From: Prevotella sp. P6B1
GTDB lineage: Bacteria; Bacteroidota; Bacteroidia; Bacteroidales; Bacteroidaceae
NCBI RefSeq assembly: GCF_000702825.1
Contig: NZ_JNKF01000012.1
Span: forward strand, 248,001-312,000
Length of the DNA: 64,000 bases
Reading direction: 5' to 3'
Part shown: positions 1 to 8,257 of the stretch, one piece after another
How the letters are laid out: each line of letters starts with the position of its first letter
How positions within the stretch are numbered: the stretch's first letter is position 1
Program-made: the position numbers and the translations under genes
The notes under the pieces: model-generated
Told to the model about the DNA's origin: nothing
Databases searched by the model: none
What the model saw: only the letters and a program-made list of their open reading frames with translations

Positions 1-1020
1 CTTCAGCAGCATCGTGCCCCAGCTGAGACCGAGGCCGAAGCTTGAACCAAGGATGGTGGCAGGTTCCTTGCGCAGTTTGTCAGCGATGCGCGTCACCATC
101 AGCGAAGGGATGCTGGCACCACCAAGGTTGCCGAACTCCTCGAGATTGTAGGGGCACTTCTCTATAGGCAGCTTCAGCTTCTTCACCACACGATCGACAA
201 TCATCTTGTTCGCCTGGTGAATCAGGAAGTAGTCGATGTCCGTATTGCGGTTGATGTTGTAATCTGCCATGAACTGCTCTACCGACTTAGGCGGACGGCT
301 AATGGCAAACGAAAACACGTTCATGCCATTGATCATCGTATGTATAGGGGCGCGTACGATGCCGTTGCCGAAGTCCTCATACTCAAAACTCTCCGGCGTG
401 GCCGGATGGCGGAAGCCGCCGTGAGGTGTCATCAGTGCTTCATACCCTTTACCCAGTGTATGGAAGTCGATGACGATGTCGTTGGCTGTCTCATCATATT
501 CTAAGGCGAGTGCTGTTCCGCCGTCGCCGAAGAGGGGCACGCGGCTCTTGTCCTTCATCGAGCCCATCCTTAAGGCGGTGTCACCCACCAACACCAAGGC
601 ACGTTTGATCTGCCCTGTCGTCATCAGGTTGCCAGCAACGGTAATGGCATACATGCACCCGCAGCATCCCATCGGGATATCCACACAGAAGCAGTCCTCA
701 CTCAGCCCCATGCGATACTGAAGCAGGCAGGATGTCGGAGGCGTGCGATAGTCACCTGTCACCGACTCGAAGATGAGTGCGTTGATGCTCTCCTTCTCCC
801 ATCCCAACTCTTCCAACAGTTTCTCACCTGCCGCCTGACACATGTCTGAGGCGCACATCGTGTCCGGTGCGATATGACGGCTCTTGATGCCGACGGTCTT
901 GTCAAAGACATCGGCCTCCTCCTGTGTAAACAGGTCTATCTCGGCCGTCTTCACCGTGTGCTCTGGCACCGCCATCGCCACTCCGGCGATGTTTACGTTC
1001 TTTATTTCCCAGCGTGCCAT
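1..1020 (-). CDS. 3-oxoacyl-ACP synthase III (KASIII/FabH-like), 3' end beyond left edge
   Basis: Partial gene: 340 codons are visible from the ATG at 1020 and no stop is reached before the edge. KASIII enzymes condense an acyl-CoA or acyl-ACP starter with malonyl-ACP. The full catalytic triad pattern is visible: Cys119 in a C-x-G-x-x-Y-A context (MGCCGCMYA), then FLIHQANK for the His, and GNLGGASIPS for the Asn. The protein starts MARWEIKNVNIAGVAMAVPE, and its length fits the family, so only a few residues are missing. The start overlaps the stop of the upstream ACP gene by one base (TAATG), so the two are translationally coupled. Being last in a polysaccharide operon with ACPs, acyl ligases and SDRs, it is more likely to build a dedicated acyl group for a glycan than to serve bulk fatty acid synthesis. 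That role is inferred. Confidence 0.88.
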   Translation of the reverse strand, partial: MARWEIKNVNIAGVAMAVPEHTVKTAEIDLFTQEEADVFDKTVGIKSRHIAPDTMCASDMCQAAGEKLLEELGWEKESINALIFESVTGDYRTPPTSCLLQYRMGLSEDCFCVDIPMGCCGCMYAITVAGNLMTTGQIKRALVLVGDTALRMGSMKDKSRVPLFGDGGTALALEYDETANDIVIDFHTLGKGYEALMTPHGGFRHPATPESFEYEDFGNGIVRAPIHTMINGMNVFSFAISRPPKSVEQFMADYNINRNTDIDYFLIHQANKMIVDRVVKKLKLPIEKCPYNLEEFGNLGGASIPSLMVTRIADKLRKEPATILGSSFGLGLSWGTMLLK

Positions 1021-1259
1021 TATAGCTCAACGTCGTATTTCTTCAACAACTCCTTGCCTTTTGCGTATGAGGTCATCTCCATGATGTCCTCAGGATCGAA
1101 CATGATGTCGAAGGCCTCCTCAAACTGGGCTATCAGGCTCAATTGATGCACAGAGTCCCACTCACCTACCGTTTCCTTACCATAGTTGTCATTTAGGTCT
1201 TCAGCCTTTGCGCCGAACACCTCTACAAAAGCGTTGTTGTACTTTTCTATATTCTCCAT
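1020..1259 (-). CDS. Acyl carrier protein
   Basis: A 79-residue acidic protein with the helical ACP pattern. The phosphopantetheine attachment serine is Ser36 in the motif EWDSVHQL. It would carry the acyl chain as a thioester after activation by an acyl ligase and hand it to the downstream KASIII, whose start codon overlaps its stop. It is 20 bases downstream of an AMP-dependent ligase gene, the usual partner for loading. It is the first of two free-standing ACPs in this operon, and a third ACP domain lies in the 15889-18315 fusion. Which substrate it carries cannot be read from sequence. Confidence 0.9.
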   Translation of the reverse strand: MENIEKYNNAFVEVFGAKAEDLNDNYGKETVGEWDSVHQLSLIAQFEEAFDIMFDPEDIMEMTSYAKGKELLKKYDVEL

Positions 1260-1279
1260 ATTTTTACCTTTTTACTCTT

Positions 1280-2683
1280 TTACTTTTCATTTAGTTTTGC
1301 ATATAATATTTTGCCAGCTTCATTCTTAGGTATCTCCGGGATGACACGTATCTCGAACGACGAAGCGACAAGTTTGAGCCGCGCAACCAGTTCCTCTTTC
1401 ACATTATCTTTATTATTCTCGTCGGTGAGATAAACAATCATCTTCTCGTCTGTGCCCACACAGGCGCATTCCAGCCCGGTGAACTTGCCTTTGACGATAC
1501 GCTCGCACTCGTCCAGTCCGACACGCATGCCGAAGAGCTTCAGGAATCTGCCCATGCGGCCTACGATATAGAAGCAGCCATCCTCATCGAAATAGGCCAG
1601 GTCACCTGTGCGGATGAACCCATGACGCTCATCACCAAGGAGCAAGTCCTCACGCTTGCGGGCATAGCCCATCGTCACGTTCTTGCCACGATAGCACATC
1701 TCGCCCTCCGTATTCGGAGTAGCAATGAGATGACCGTCCATGTCTATCAGCGACAGTTCTCCGTTGGGTACGGCGATACCGATGCTGCCCACTTTCTCTA
1801 TCGCCCACTTGGCCGGCAGCCACGCCATGCGGGCCGTACACTCCGACTGGCCGTAGGTGGCGATCCACTGGCGGCCGGTATCACGGCACCACTCCGCAAA
1901 CTTCAGGTTCAGTTCGCGCGGCATCCGTCCCCCGCCCTGCGTCAGCAGCTTCAGGTCGGGCAGGTCCATGCGGAAGATGCGCATCAAGTTCAGTATCTCG
2001 AAGCTATAAGGCACACCCGTGAAGCTCGTAGCACGCTCCTCCTTCATAAAATTCCAGAAGTTACGGTCTGTCATGCTCAGATTCGTAATCAGCACCGTGG
2101 CTCCCACATAGAAGTGGCTGAACACCATCGAGAGGCCCATCGTATAGTATAGCGGTAGCACCATCAGCGGGCGGTCTTTCTCCGTCAGTTCAAAGAACGT
2201 GGAGATATTCAGGGCTGCCGCTTCAATATTATCAAATTTGTGGCGTACTAACTTCGGACTGCCCGTACTGCCTGATGTCGGCAACAAATGCGACAACTCG
2301 TCGTTCATCGGACAAGTCTCATGCCCTGTCTTCATCAATGTATAGCCATAACATGTAGCAATTGTATCATAACGGAATTTCTCTGCCATCCCTTCTGGTA
2401 CACAAACAAATGGCGGTTGATAGAGCTCATATAGGCTCTTATATAGTCCTTCATCCAGATGTGCATTCAGTATCAACGGCACATTCCCTGCACAGATATT
2501 CCCAATCGTCCAAGCTATTCCACCGACATTATTCTCCACGAGTAGAAATACCAGCGACCGCGAAGGCATCAGATGCTCTGCCTGTTCCGCAAAGTTCCGC
2601 AACTCACCATATGTCAATTGTTCCCCCTGCGAGTCAATCGCCGCAACTGCCTCCTTCTTCCATCTGTCCAGATTCAGAATCAT
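1280..2683 (-). CDS. AMP-dependent acyl-ACP/acyl-CoA ligase (ANL superfamily)
   Basis: A 467-residue adenylation enzyme that activates a carboxylic acid with ATP and transfers it to a thiol, here probably the neighbouring ACP. Core motifs are present in order: the P-loop LLPTSGSTGSPK at about residues 133-144, YGQSECTARM, RTGDLAYFDEDG followed by VGR, and the C-terminal lysine motif EAGKILYAKL. It is shorter than typical acyl-CoA synthetases but has both N- and C-terminal domains. The reading frame extends to a TTG at 2689; the ATG at 2683 (MILNLDRW) is preferred. The gene starts just beyond a run of 7-base repeats (2686-2720) that also holds the stop of the preceding SDR gene. Cytoplasmic. 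The acid it activates is unknown. Confidence 0.88.
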   Translation of the reverse strand: MILNLDRWKKEAVAAIDSQGEQLTYGELRNFAEQAEHLMPSRSLVFLLVENNVGGIAWTIGNICAGNVPLILNAHLDEGLYKSLYELYQPPFVCVPEGMAEKFRYDTIATCYGYTLMKTGHETCPMNDELSHLLPTSGSTGSPKLVRHKFDNIEAAALNISTFFELTEKDRPLMVLPLYYTMGLSMVFSHFYVGATVLITNLSMTDRNFWNFMKEERATSFTGVPYSFEILNLMRIFRMDLPDLKLLTQGGGRMPRELNLKFAEWCRDTGRQWIATYGQSECTARMAWLPAKWAIEKVGSIGIAVPNGELSLIDMDGHLIATPNTEGEMCYRGKNVTMGYARKREDLLLGDERHGFIRTGDLAYFDEDGCFYIVGRMGRFLKLFGMRVGLDECERIVKGKFTGLECACVGTDEKMIVYLTDENNKDNVKEELVARLKLVASSFEIRVIPEIPKNEAGKILYAKLNEK

Positions 2684-2685
2684 CT

Positions 2686-2720
2686 TCAATTTTCAATTAT
2701 CAATTGTCAATTGTCAATTA
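2686..2720. repeat. Five tandem 7-base units TCAATTN
   Basis: Five contiguous heptamers (TCAATTT, TCAATTA, TCAATTG, TCAATTG, TCAATTA) fill the gap between the SDR gene at 2718-3479 and the ligase at 1280-2683. The SDR stop codon lies in the outermost unit and the ligase ATG begins three bases past the innermost. AT-rich repeats of this kind are common between Bacteroidetes genes. A change in unit number would alter the spacing between the two genes. Confidence 0.8.
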
Positions 2721-3479
2721 GATTGATGCACATCCATTTACCCCAAGTATCTCGCCTGAGATATAACTTGCCCTGTCGGAAGCCAAGAATGCACAAGCAT
2801 TCGCGACATCTTCCGGAGTTCCCAAACGTCCCAGTCCTATTCGTGAGATACGCTGATCAATCTTTGCCCCATCACTCTCATAGAGCTCAGCAAAACGTTC
2901 CGTCTTTACAATGCCAGGAGCAACGGCATTTACGCGGATGCCCTGCGGAGCCAACTCCTTGGCTGCAGACTTAGTGAACGAGATGATGGCTCCTTTCGTA
3001 GCAGAATAGGCTGACTGTCCAGGAGAGCCAAGAACAGCTGTCACTGAGGCTATATTCACGATGGAACCACCTCCATTGCGCGCCATCAAGCGCGAACAAA
3101 GCTGCACCATCTCAATGACAGCTATCACGTTGATGCGGAACATCAGTTCTGTTTCTTGTCTGACTATCATGCCTATCTTCTTGTTGAATACGACTCCGGC
3201 GTTATTCACCAATGCATCAATACGCTTCTCAGCTTTGAAAATAGCCATGAAGGCATTCTTCACAGCCGCAGCATCCGATACATCAAAATACATTGGAATA
3301 ATGTGTGTGCTATTTCGCTCTGAGCATTCTTTTGCCCATTCATCCATGCTGCCTTCACGCAAATCACAGGCATAGACAATGGCCCCATCAGTGGCAAAAC
3401 GCTCGGCAATACCTTTTCCGATTCCCTGGGCTGCACCAGTGATGATACATACCTTATTTGAAAGACTTCTTTCCATCAT
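2718..3479 (-). CDS. Short-chain dehydrogenase/reductase, FabG-like
   Basis: A 253-residue classical SDR. The NAD(P) motif TGAAQGIG is at 14-21, NNAG at 92-95, and the catalytic residues Ser145, Tyr158 and Lys162 are seen in VNIAS and SAYSATK. FabG-type enzymes reduce 3-oxoacyl-ACP to 3-hydroxyacyl-ACP, which would follow the KASIII step encoded downstream; an alternative is oxidation or reduction of a nucleotide sugar. It has two candidate starts (MM); the first is used. It lies two bases downstream of the membrane acyltransferase gene. It is one of two SDRs in the cassette, and the two proteins differ clearly in sequence, so they probably do different steps. Confidence 0.85.
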   Translation of the reverse strand: MMERSLSNKVCIITGAAQGIGKGIAERFATDGAIVYACDLREGSMDEWAKECSERNSTHIIPMYFDVSDAAAVKNAFMAIFKAEKRIDALVNNAGVVFNKKIGMIVRQETELMFRINVIAVIEMVQLCSRLMARNGGGSIVNIASVTAVLGSPGQSAYSATKGAIISFTKSAAKELAPQGIRVNAVAPGIVKTERFAELYESDGAKIDQRISRIGLGRLGTPEDVANACAFLASDRASYISGEILGVNGCASI

Positions 3480-3481
3480 CT

Positions 3482-4525
3482 TTATTTGCTATTTACATTT
3501 TTCGAAACATCTATCACATCCTTTTGGCCAGTAACGTGTGGCAGGTATTTCTTCATCAGCGGAATAATGAGCTGATAGCTGAACATGACCACCCCTAATA
3601 CGATAAAGGCCATGATAGGTTTGGGCAAATCCACCTTTCGCGACAGAGGCATGAATACCTGAAGAAGGAGACCGTGAGTACACAATATAATCAGGGAGTA
3701 TCGTCCCCAATAAGTAATAAAAGGCAAATCCTTCAACAACTTGGCCGTAAAGATACTCCCCATAGTGCCCGTTATGCCACACACATACACCAAAATGGGA
3801 TGAAGCTGAAAGCGGTTTGACATCCAACCGCTGTGCCCACCTACATAGAAGGTTAGGGCGAAACACAATACGATAATGACAGGAAGATATTTGTCCCACC
3901 GGTTCGATGTGAATATATCGGTGTACTTATTGGACAGATAGCCCATGGCAAAAAAAGGCAGAGCCGACATGGCTGTGTCTGCAAAACCAGGAAGGTTGTA
4001 ATGGTTACTGAAATACACCACACCTAAGAAGCCTATTGCAAAAGAAACAACGGTCAACGTGACTGCCTCGTATGTGGGATTTGAAGTCAAGTGTTTCGTG
4101 AGCACAAGTATGACATAGAAATAGATATTTATCAGAAAAAGCGCCCACAGGAACCAGATAGGGTTGTTGGCAAATTTCTCATCGGTGATAAAAGCCCAGA
4201 GGCCACTGATACCAAGCGACTGAGTAGCAGCAACAGTAAAACCAAAGAGGTTCAGAATGTTAGGCAAAACGAAGGACGTCGTCAAATAGAAAAATGCAAA
4301 GGGTATAAGCACCTTGTTCACTTTGCGGAGAAGAAAGCCCCCAAAACTCTCATACTCTTTGAAGAACAGCCCCGACAAAAAGAAATACAGGGGCATCAAA
4401 AACACGGGTAACAACTTGACAGCGTATGGCCTATCATGTTGATGTATGCAAATATGATACAGCACCACCAATATGATGGATAAGCCTTTAGCCAAATCTA
4501 AGTATTGTATTCTCTTATTAGCCAT
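3482..4525 (-). CDS. Membrane O-acyltransferase, acyltransferase-3 family
   Basis: A 347-residue polytopic membrane protein of the OafA/WecH-like acyltransferase-3 family, which moves acyl groups onto surface sugars. Typical family features are seen: YLDLAKGLSIILVVLYH near the N-terminus with the conserved Arg/His region, and MPLYFFLSGLFF, followed by about ten hydrophobic segments. The reading frame runs up to a TTG at 4567 that would overlap the preceding SDR gene; the ATG at 4525 (MANKRIQYLD) begins directly at the family's conserved N-terminus and is preferred. Together with the ACPs and ligases it is a candidate for the final attachment of the acyl group at the membrane. The acyl donor is unknown. 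Confidence 0.85.
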   Translation of the reverse strand: MANKRIQYLDLAKGLSIILVVLYHICIHQHDRPYAVKLLPVFLMPLYFFLSGLFFKEYESFGGFLLRKVNKVLIPFAFFYLTTSFVLPNILNLFGFTVAATQSLGISGLWAFITDEKFANNPIWFLWALFLINIYFYVILVLTKHLTSNPTYEAVTLTVVSFAIGFLGVVYFSNHYNLPGFADTAMSALPFFAMGYLSNKYTDIFTSNRWDKYLPVIIVLCFALTFYVGGHSGWMSNRFQLHPILVYVCGITGTMGSIFTAKLLKDLPFITYWGRYSLIILCTHGLLLQVFMPLSRKVDLPKPIMAFIVLGVVMFSYQLIIPLMKKYLPHVTGQKDVIDVSKNVNSK

Positions 4526-4559
4526 AAAAAGAAGTCTCTTCGTAACTATGAACTGTGAA

Positions 4560-5318
4560 TTAGCCAAGCGTCATTCCTCCGTCAATCTTCAGAGCAGCAC
4601 CTGTTACAAACGAGGAAGCATCTGACAACAAGTACACGATGCCATTAGCAATATCTTCTGGTTGTGCAAATCTTCGTAGTGGATAGTTTTGTTTCTCTTT
4701 TTCCTTTTGTTCTTCTGTAAATGAACCTATGAGTGCAGTCTCAACCATTCCAGGGTTCACACTGTTGCAACGAATCCCCTTAGGTCCGAACTCAAGTGCC
4801 ACTGTGCGCATGAAGGCATCAATACCGCATTTGGTCGTGGCATAGATTCCATTACCAGGTGACACCCGATAGACACCTGCAGCTGAAGCAGTAAACACAA
4901 TGGAGCCACCTTTCTTGACCTTCTTTTTCTTCAAGAGGGAACGGGTCAGAAGGATGGGCGCATTCAGGTTGATTTTCTGGATACGTGTTAGTTCCTCCTC
5001 TGTGATAAACTGAGTAAGGGTCAGCTTCATCACTCCTGCATTGCAGACCACACCATCTAATACCGGGCAAAAGTCAACCAATGCAGCCAACTGGTCTGCC
5101 TCTGTCAAATCTGCCGTAAAGCAGAGATTGGGTTCTGCCGACCGGGACTCCGGCAATGATTGCAGTGTGGCAGCAAGTGCCTCCTCACGAATATCCGTCA
5201 GAATTACTCTTGCTCCGAGTTTTATACAAGTGTTTGCCACAGCAGAGCCGATTCCACCGGCTCCGCCTGTAATCAAGATGGTCTTGCCGTCTAAAGAAAA
5301 CGGATTGTACTGCGCCAT
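4560..5318 (-). CDS. Short-chain dehydrogenase/reductase
   Basis: A 252-residue classical SDR with the cofactor motif TGGAGGIG at 18-25, CNAG at 92-95, and catalytic Ser145, Tyr159 and Lys163 (FTASAAG, GIYATTK). It starts immediately after the stop of the ACP gene at 5319, so the pair is probably translationally coupled. Pairing of an SDR with an ACP suggests an acyl-ACP substrate, such as reduction of a 3-oxoacyl-ACP. A sugar-nucleotide substrate cannot be excluded, because many capsule SDRs look alike at this level. Confidence 0.85.
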   Translation of the reverse strand: MAQYNPFSLDGKTILITGGAGGIGSAVANTCIKLGARVILTDIREEALAATLQSLPESRSAEPNLCFTADLTEADQLAALVDFCPVLDGVVCNAGVMKLTLTQFITEEELTRIQKINLNAPILLTRSLLKKKKVKKGGSIVFTASAAGVYRVSPGNGIYATTKCGIDAFMRTVALEFGPKGIRCNSVNPGMVETALIGSFTEEQKEKEKQNYPLRRFAQPEDIANGIVYLLSDASSFVTGAALKIDGGMTLG

Positions 5319-5552
5319 TTATTCTGCCTTAGACTTCACCGTATTAAACAAGTCCTCGATGGTGACTGCCGACGACATGTCGTTGGCGTTCAGCGTCACA
5401 CCGTATTCCTCATCGACCATGGCAATGATGCTCAGTGCAATCAGCGACGTGTACTCGTCCAGTTCGTGAAATACCGTATCCGGTTTAAGTTCACTCAGAT
5501 CGGTGTCATCGAACTGTTCTGCAAAGTTCTCAATAAACTCTTTGATTTCCAT
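5319..5552 (-). CDS. Acyl carrier protein
   Basis: A 77-residue ACP. The phosphopantetheine serine is Ser36, but the usual Asp-Ser-Leu is Thr-Ser-Leu here (EYTSLIAL), followed by an acidic helix-II region (AMVDEEYGV). It is unlike the other free-standing ACP (1020-1259), so the two may interact with different enzymes. It is directly abutted by the SDR downstream and lies 37 bases after the NeuD-like acetyltransferase gene. Confidence 0.85.
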   Translation of the reverse strand: MEIKEFIENFAEQFDDTDLSELKPDTVFHELDEYTSLIALSIIAMVDEEYGVTLNANDMSSAVTIEDLFNTVKSKAE

Positions 5553-5589
5553 AATTATTATATAATTGTTTAACTATTTCTGTGTGGAC

Positions 5590-6219
5590 TCACATCAGTT
5601 TCTTCGCTGGATTTCCCATGACGGTCGTACCTGCCTTTACTTTCTTGAATACAAAGCTCAGAGCACCGACATGCGCTCCGGTCTCCACCACTACCTTATG
5701 GCTAATCACTGCCGAGGTGTGAATATTAACGTCGTCTTCCACCACTGTGCCTCCGACGCAGGTCACATGCGTATCGATGCGGTTCCAACTGCCTATCCTT
5801 GCATCATGTCCTATAACGGTATAAGCCTGTATCATGTTGTAGTCACCTACAACGGCGTCATTGCCGATGACCGTATAAGCCCCGACGAAGTTACCCTTTC
5901 CCAGTTTCGCGTTCGTAAGGATGCGCGCCGTCTGGTGAATGAGTTCCATGAACTCACCGCCACGGCAGATAATCTCCTCCATGCATGGCCGCCGAGCAGC
6001 CCCACCGATAGACGAGACGAACACATCGTCAGGCTGAGGCTGATAGTCACGGATGGTATCAATCACAGGCGGATAATTGGGGAATCCGTCCAGTGCTTTA
6101 AGGTTATCGTCAATAAACCCTTTGACCACAAAATTCTCTCCATAGCCGACACTCTCCAGTGCATTACTATACACCGTGCGGCCCATACCGCCTGCTCCGA
6201 TAATTATTAGATTTTTCAT
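5590..6219 (-). CDS. Sugar O/N-acetyltransferase, NeuD/PglD family
   Basis: A 209-residue protein with the two-part NeuD/PglD architecture: an N-terminal Rossmann-like nucleotide-sugar-binding domain (LIIIGAGGMGRTVY) and a C-terminal left-handed beta-helix of hexapeptide repeats (about 90-205, ending MGNPAKKL). Family members acetylate aminosugar nucleotides or sialic acids using acetyl-CoA. His residues in the DTHVTCVGG and SAVISHKVVV stretches are candidates for the general base. Its ATG overlaps the GT4 stop by four bases. It could use acyl-ACP rather than acetyl-CoA given the adjacent ACP; this is speculation. Confidence 0.83.
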   Translation of the reverse strand: MKNLIIIGAGGMGRTVYSNALESVGYGENFVVKGFIDDNLKALDGFPNYPPVIDTIRDYQPQPDDVFVSSIGGAARRPCMEEIICRGGEFMELIHQTARILTNAKLGKGNFVGAYTVIGNDAVVGDYNMIQAYTVIGHDARIGSWNRIDTHVTCVGGTVVEDDVNIHTSAVISHKVVVETGAHVGALSFVFKKVKAGTTVMGNPAKKLM

Positions 6220-7388
6220 TTATTGTTGCTTTTTTGCTTGATTACTTTTCCAAAGATTTCTTCCAGTTGTCCAACAATTGCCTTGGCAGAGAAGCGTTCC
6301 TGTATGTATGCCCTAATGGTCTCAGGTTGATACTTGTCAATCGTCGTTTCCATTTGCCTCATGGCTTTCGTCAGTAGCTCCACGTTGTCAATGTCGACCA
6401 ACAAGCCATTATCAGAGTTGACAAAATGCTCTGGTCCGCCACAGGGTGTGGCAATAACAGGCAGTCCCATGGCCATGGCCTCAATATAAGCCACTCCGAA
6501 GGTCTCTCCTCGTGAGGGCAGCACAAAGGCATTGCTCTCGTTCATCAGGCTGACGATGGCTTGCTTGTCAAGCATACCCGTGAACCGAACACGGTCGGCT
6601 ATGCCTAACTGTTCTGCCTGAGCATGCAGACGTTCGTTTTCTGTTCCACTACCTATGATAATGAGCTGTTCCTCGTTCTTGGACGAGCCAAGCGGCAAAG
6701 CCGATCGGTCAAGTTGGGCGAATGCCTCTATCAGCACGTCGTAGCCCTTTCTCTGAATCAGACTTCCCACGGCCAGCCACACAAAAGGCTTCGCGTTTTT
6801 TTTCGGGATAACAGGTTGTAAAAAAGCGTCGCTGACCATGTCAAAAACCACTTCGGCTTCCACACCGAAATGCCTCTTCATCTGTGCCTGCAGACTGGGC
6901 GACACAGCCAGCAGACGGTCGGCAAGTGTGTATGCCGTCCGACCCATTTGCATGAGCCTGGATGGTAATGTGGTCTTGTTCAACTCGCTCCAATGCTCTA
7001 TGCCTACAATAGGGATTGCATACTTCTGTTTGACCAGGCGGAGTCTGGCCATGCAAAACATATAGTGGGCATAAATGACATCGGGTATTCCCTCTGCACG
7101 GAAAATCTTACGGCAGAGACGCAGCATCATCCGTTCAAACACAAAACGTTTCATCCGACTTGGTATCAGCTTGCCCGATAACAAAAAATAGATGTAGGCA
7201 CTGATGGGGCCATCGCTGATGTGGCTGATGCCAAAAGTCTGATTTGAAGGGCGGAAGCGCATGTCCAACACGGCCACCGTCACACGATGCCCCATACCCA
7301 CCAACGCTTCGGCTTGGTCTTTTTCGAAGCATCCCCATTGTGGGTCCTTGACGGTCGGATAACCGTGTGAAATAATCAATACGTGCAT
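6216..7388 (-). CDS. Glycosyltransferase family 4
   Basis: A 390-residue GT-B fold retaining transferase. The N-terminal acceptor domain starts HVLIISHGYPT. The C-terminal donor domain holds the EX7E motif (Glu295 and Glu303 in GETFGVAYIEA) and GLPVIATPCGGPEHF. It would add one sugar to the lipid-linked repeat unit on the cytoplasmic face. It is the only canonical glycosyltransferase visible in 18 kb of this locus, so others, and the initiating transferase, must lie beyond the left edge or elsewhere. The gene lies two bases downstream of the EEP-family gene. Confidence 0.88.
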   Translation of the reverse strand: MHVLIISHGYPTVKDPQWGCFEKDQAEALVGMGHRVTVAVLDMRFRPSNQTFGISHISDGPISAYIYFLLSGKLIPSRMKRFVFERMMLRLCRKIFRAEGIPDVIYAHYMFCMARLRLVKQKYAIPIVGIEHWSELNKTTLPSRLMQMGRTAYTLADRLLAVSPSLQAQMKRHFGVEAEVVFDMVSDAFLQPVIPKKNAKPFVWLAVGSLIQRKGYDVLIEAFAQLDRSALPLGSSKNEEQLIIIGSGTENERLHAQAEQLGIADRVRFTGMLDKQAIVSLMNESNAFVLPSRGETFGVAYIEAMAMGLPVIATPCGGPEHFVNSDNGLLVDIDNVELLTKAMRQMETTIDKYQPETIRAYIQERFSAKAIVGQLEEIFGKVIKQKSNNK

Positions 7389-7390
7389 GC

Positions 7391-8257
7391 TTATTTGATT
7401 GTTATGTTGGAAATAACAGGACAGTGGTCGGAAAGATAGACACCCTGCTGCTTTGTTTCCTGGGGTATATTGAACGTGTTCACGTCTATACTGTCGCTGA
7501 CAAAGATAAAATCTACTCGCTTGCGTTTGGCCATCGCTCTTTTCCCAAAACCATGGAAACTATAGTCCACGCCTTCGCGCTGCTTGGCCATATAGTAGGT
7601 GTCATGCAATTCGAAATTGTTGTGCAACGCAGGCTGGTACACTGCACTGTCAGCCTCGCTGCTATTCATATCGCCCATAAGGATGATGGGATACTGGGTG
7701 GCGAGCGATGCCAGACGCTCTTTCAACAATTTGATACCTTCTTCACGTGCCTGTTTACCCGTATTATCAAGATGGGTGTTAGCCACGCAGAACGTTTTGC
7801 CCGTAGCCCTGTTTCTGAGTACAGCCCAATTGACAAAGCGTGGATGGCGACCATCCCATCCGATAAACCCTGCGCTGTCGGGAAATTCAGAGAGCCAAAA
7901 CGTACCTTGTGATATCTTCGTGTACACCGACCTCCTGTAAAATATGGGAGCATCGGCACGCTTTTCTTTGTTCTCCCGCCTGACGATGGCATATCCGGAC
8001 AGACCTTTGTGAATGTCCTTCATGGCCCGTGGATAGACTTCTTGCAGGCCAATCACATCTAAATGTTGTTGTTTGATGAAATCAAACAGGTGCAGCTTGC
8101 GTTGCCCCCATCTATTCAGACTGTCCTTCTTTGAGTCCACGCGAATATTAATGGTGGCTATAGTCAGTTCTGTTGCCTGTGGGGATGCAGTATCAACACA
8201 GCAAAACAACAGCAACGAAACTAAGAGCAGGGAAACATGGAAAAATCTATTTTTCAT
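7391..8257 (-). CDS. Exported endonuclease/exonuclease/phosphatase-family protein
   Basis: A 288-residue protein with an N-terminal hydrophobic export signal (about residues 5-20, LLLVSLLLFCC) followed by an EEP-fold hydrolase: TINIRVDS with Asn37, LQEVYP with Glu73, NTHLDN, MGDMNSSE and the C-terminal SDHCPV. All metal and catalytic motifs of the DNase I/sphingomyelinase-like superfamily appear intact. Family members split phosphodiester or phosphomonoester bonds in nucleic acids, lipids or inositol phosphates. Its placement inside the polysaccharide operon, overlapping the upstream gene by 11 bases, suggests a periplasmic phosphoesterase acting on the glycan or its lipid carrier. The substrate is unknown. 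Confidence 0.82.
   Translation of the reverse strand: MKNRFFHVSLLLVSLLLFCCVDTASPQATELTIATINIRVDSKKDSLNRWGQRKLHLFDFIKQQHLDVIGLQEVYPRAMKDIHKGLSGYAIVRRENKEKRADAPIFYRRSVYTKISQGTFWLSEFPDSAGFIGWDGRHPRFVNWAVLRNRATGKTFCVANTHLDNTGKQAREEGIKLLKERLASLATQYPIILMGDMNSSEADSAVYQPALHNNFELHDTYYMAKQREGVDYSFHGFGKRAMAKRKRVDFIFVSDSIDVNTFNIPQETKQQGVYLSDHCPVISNITIK

Noticed and set aside
4526..4567. Longer N-terminus for the membrane acyltransferase from TTG
   Set aside because: It overlaps the upstream SDR gene, and the family N-terminus begins at the ATG at 4525.
5566..6210. 214-codon plus-strand frame opposite the NeuD/PglD-like gene
   Set aside because: His/Asp-rich composition without domain; shadow of the hexapeptide-repeat gene.
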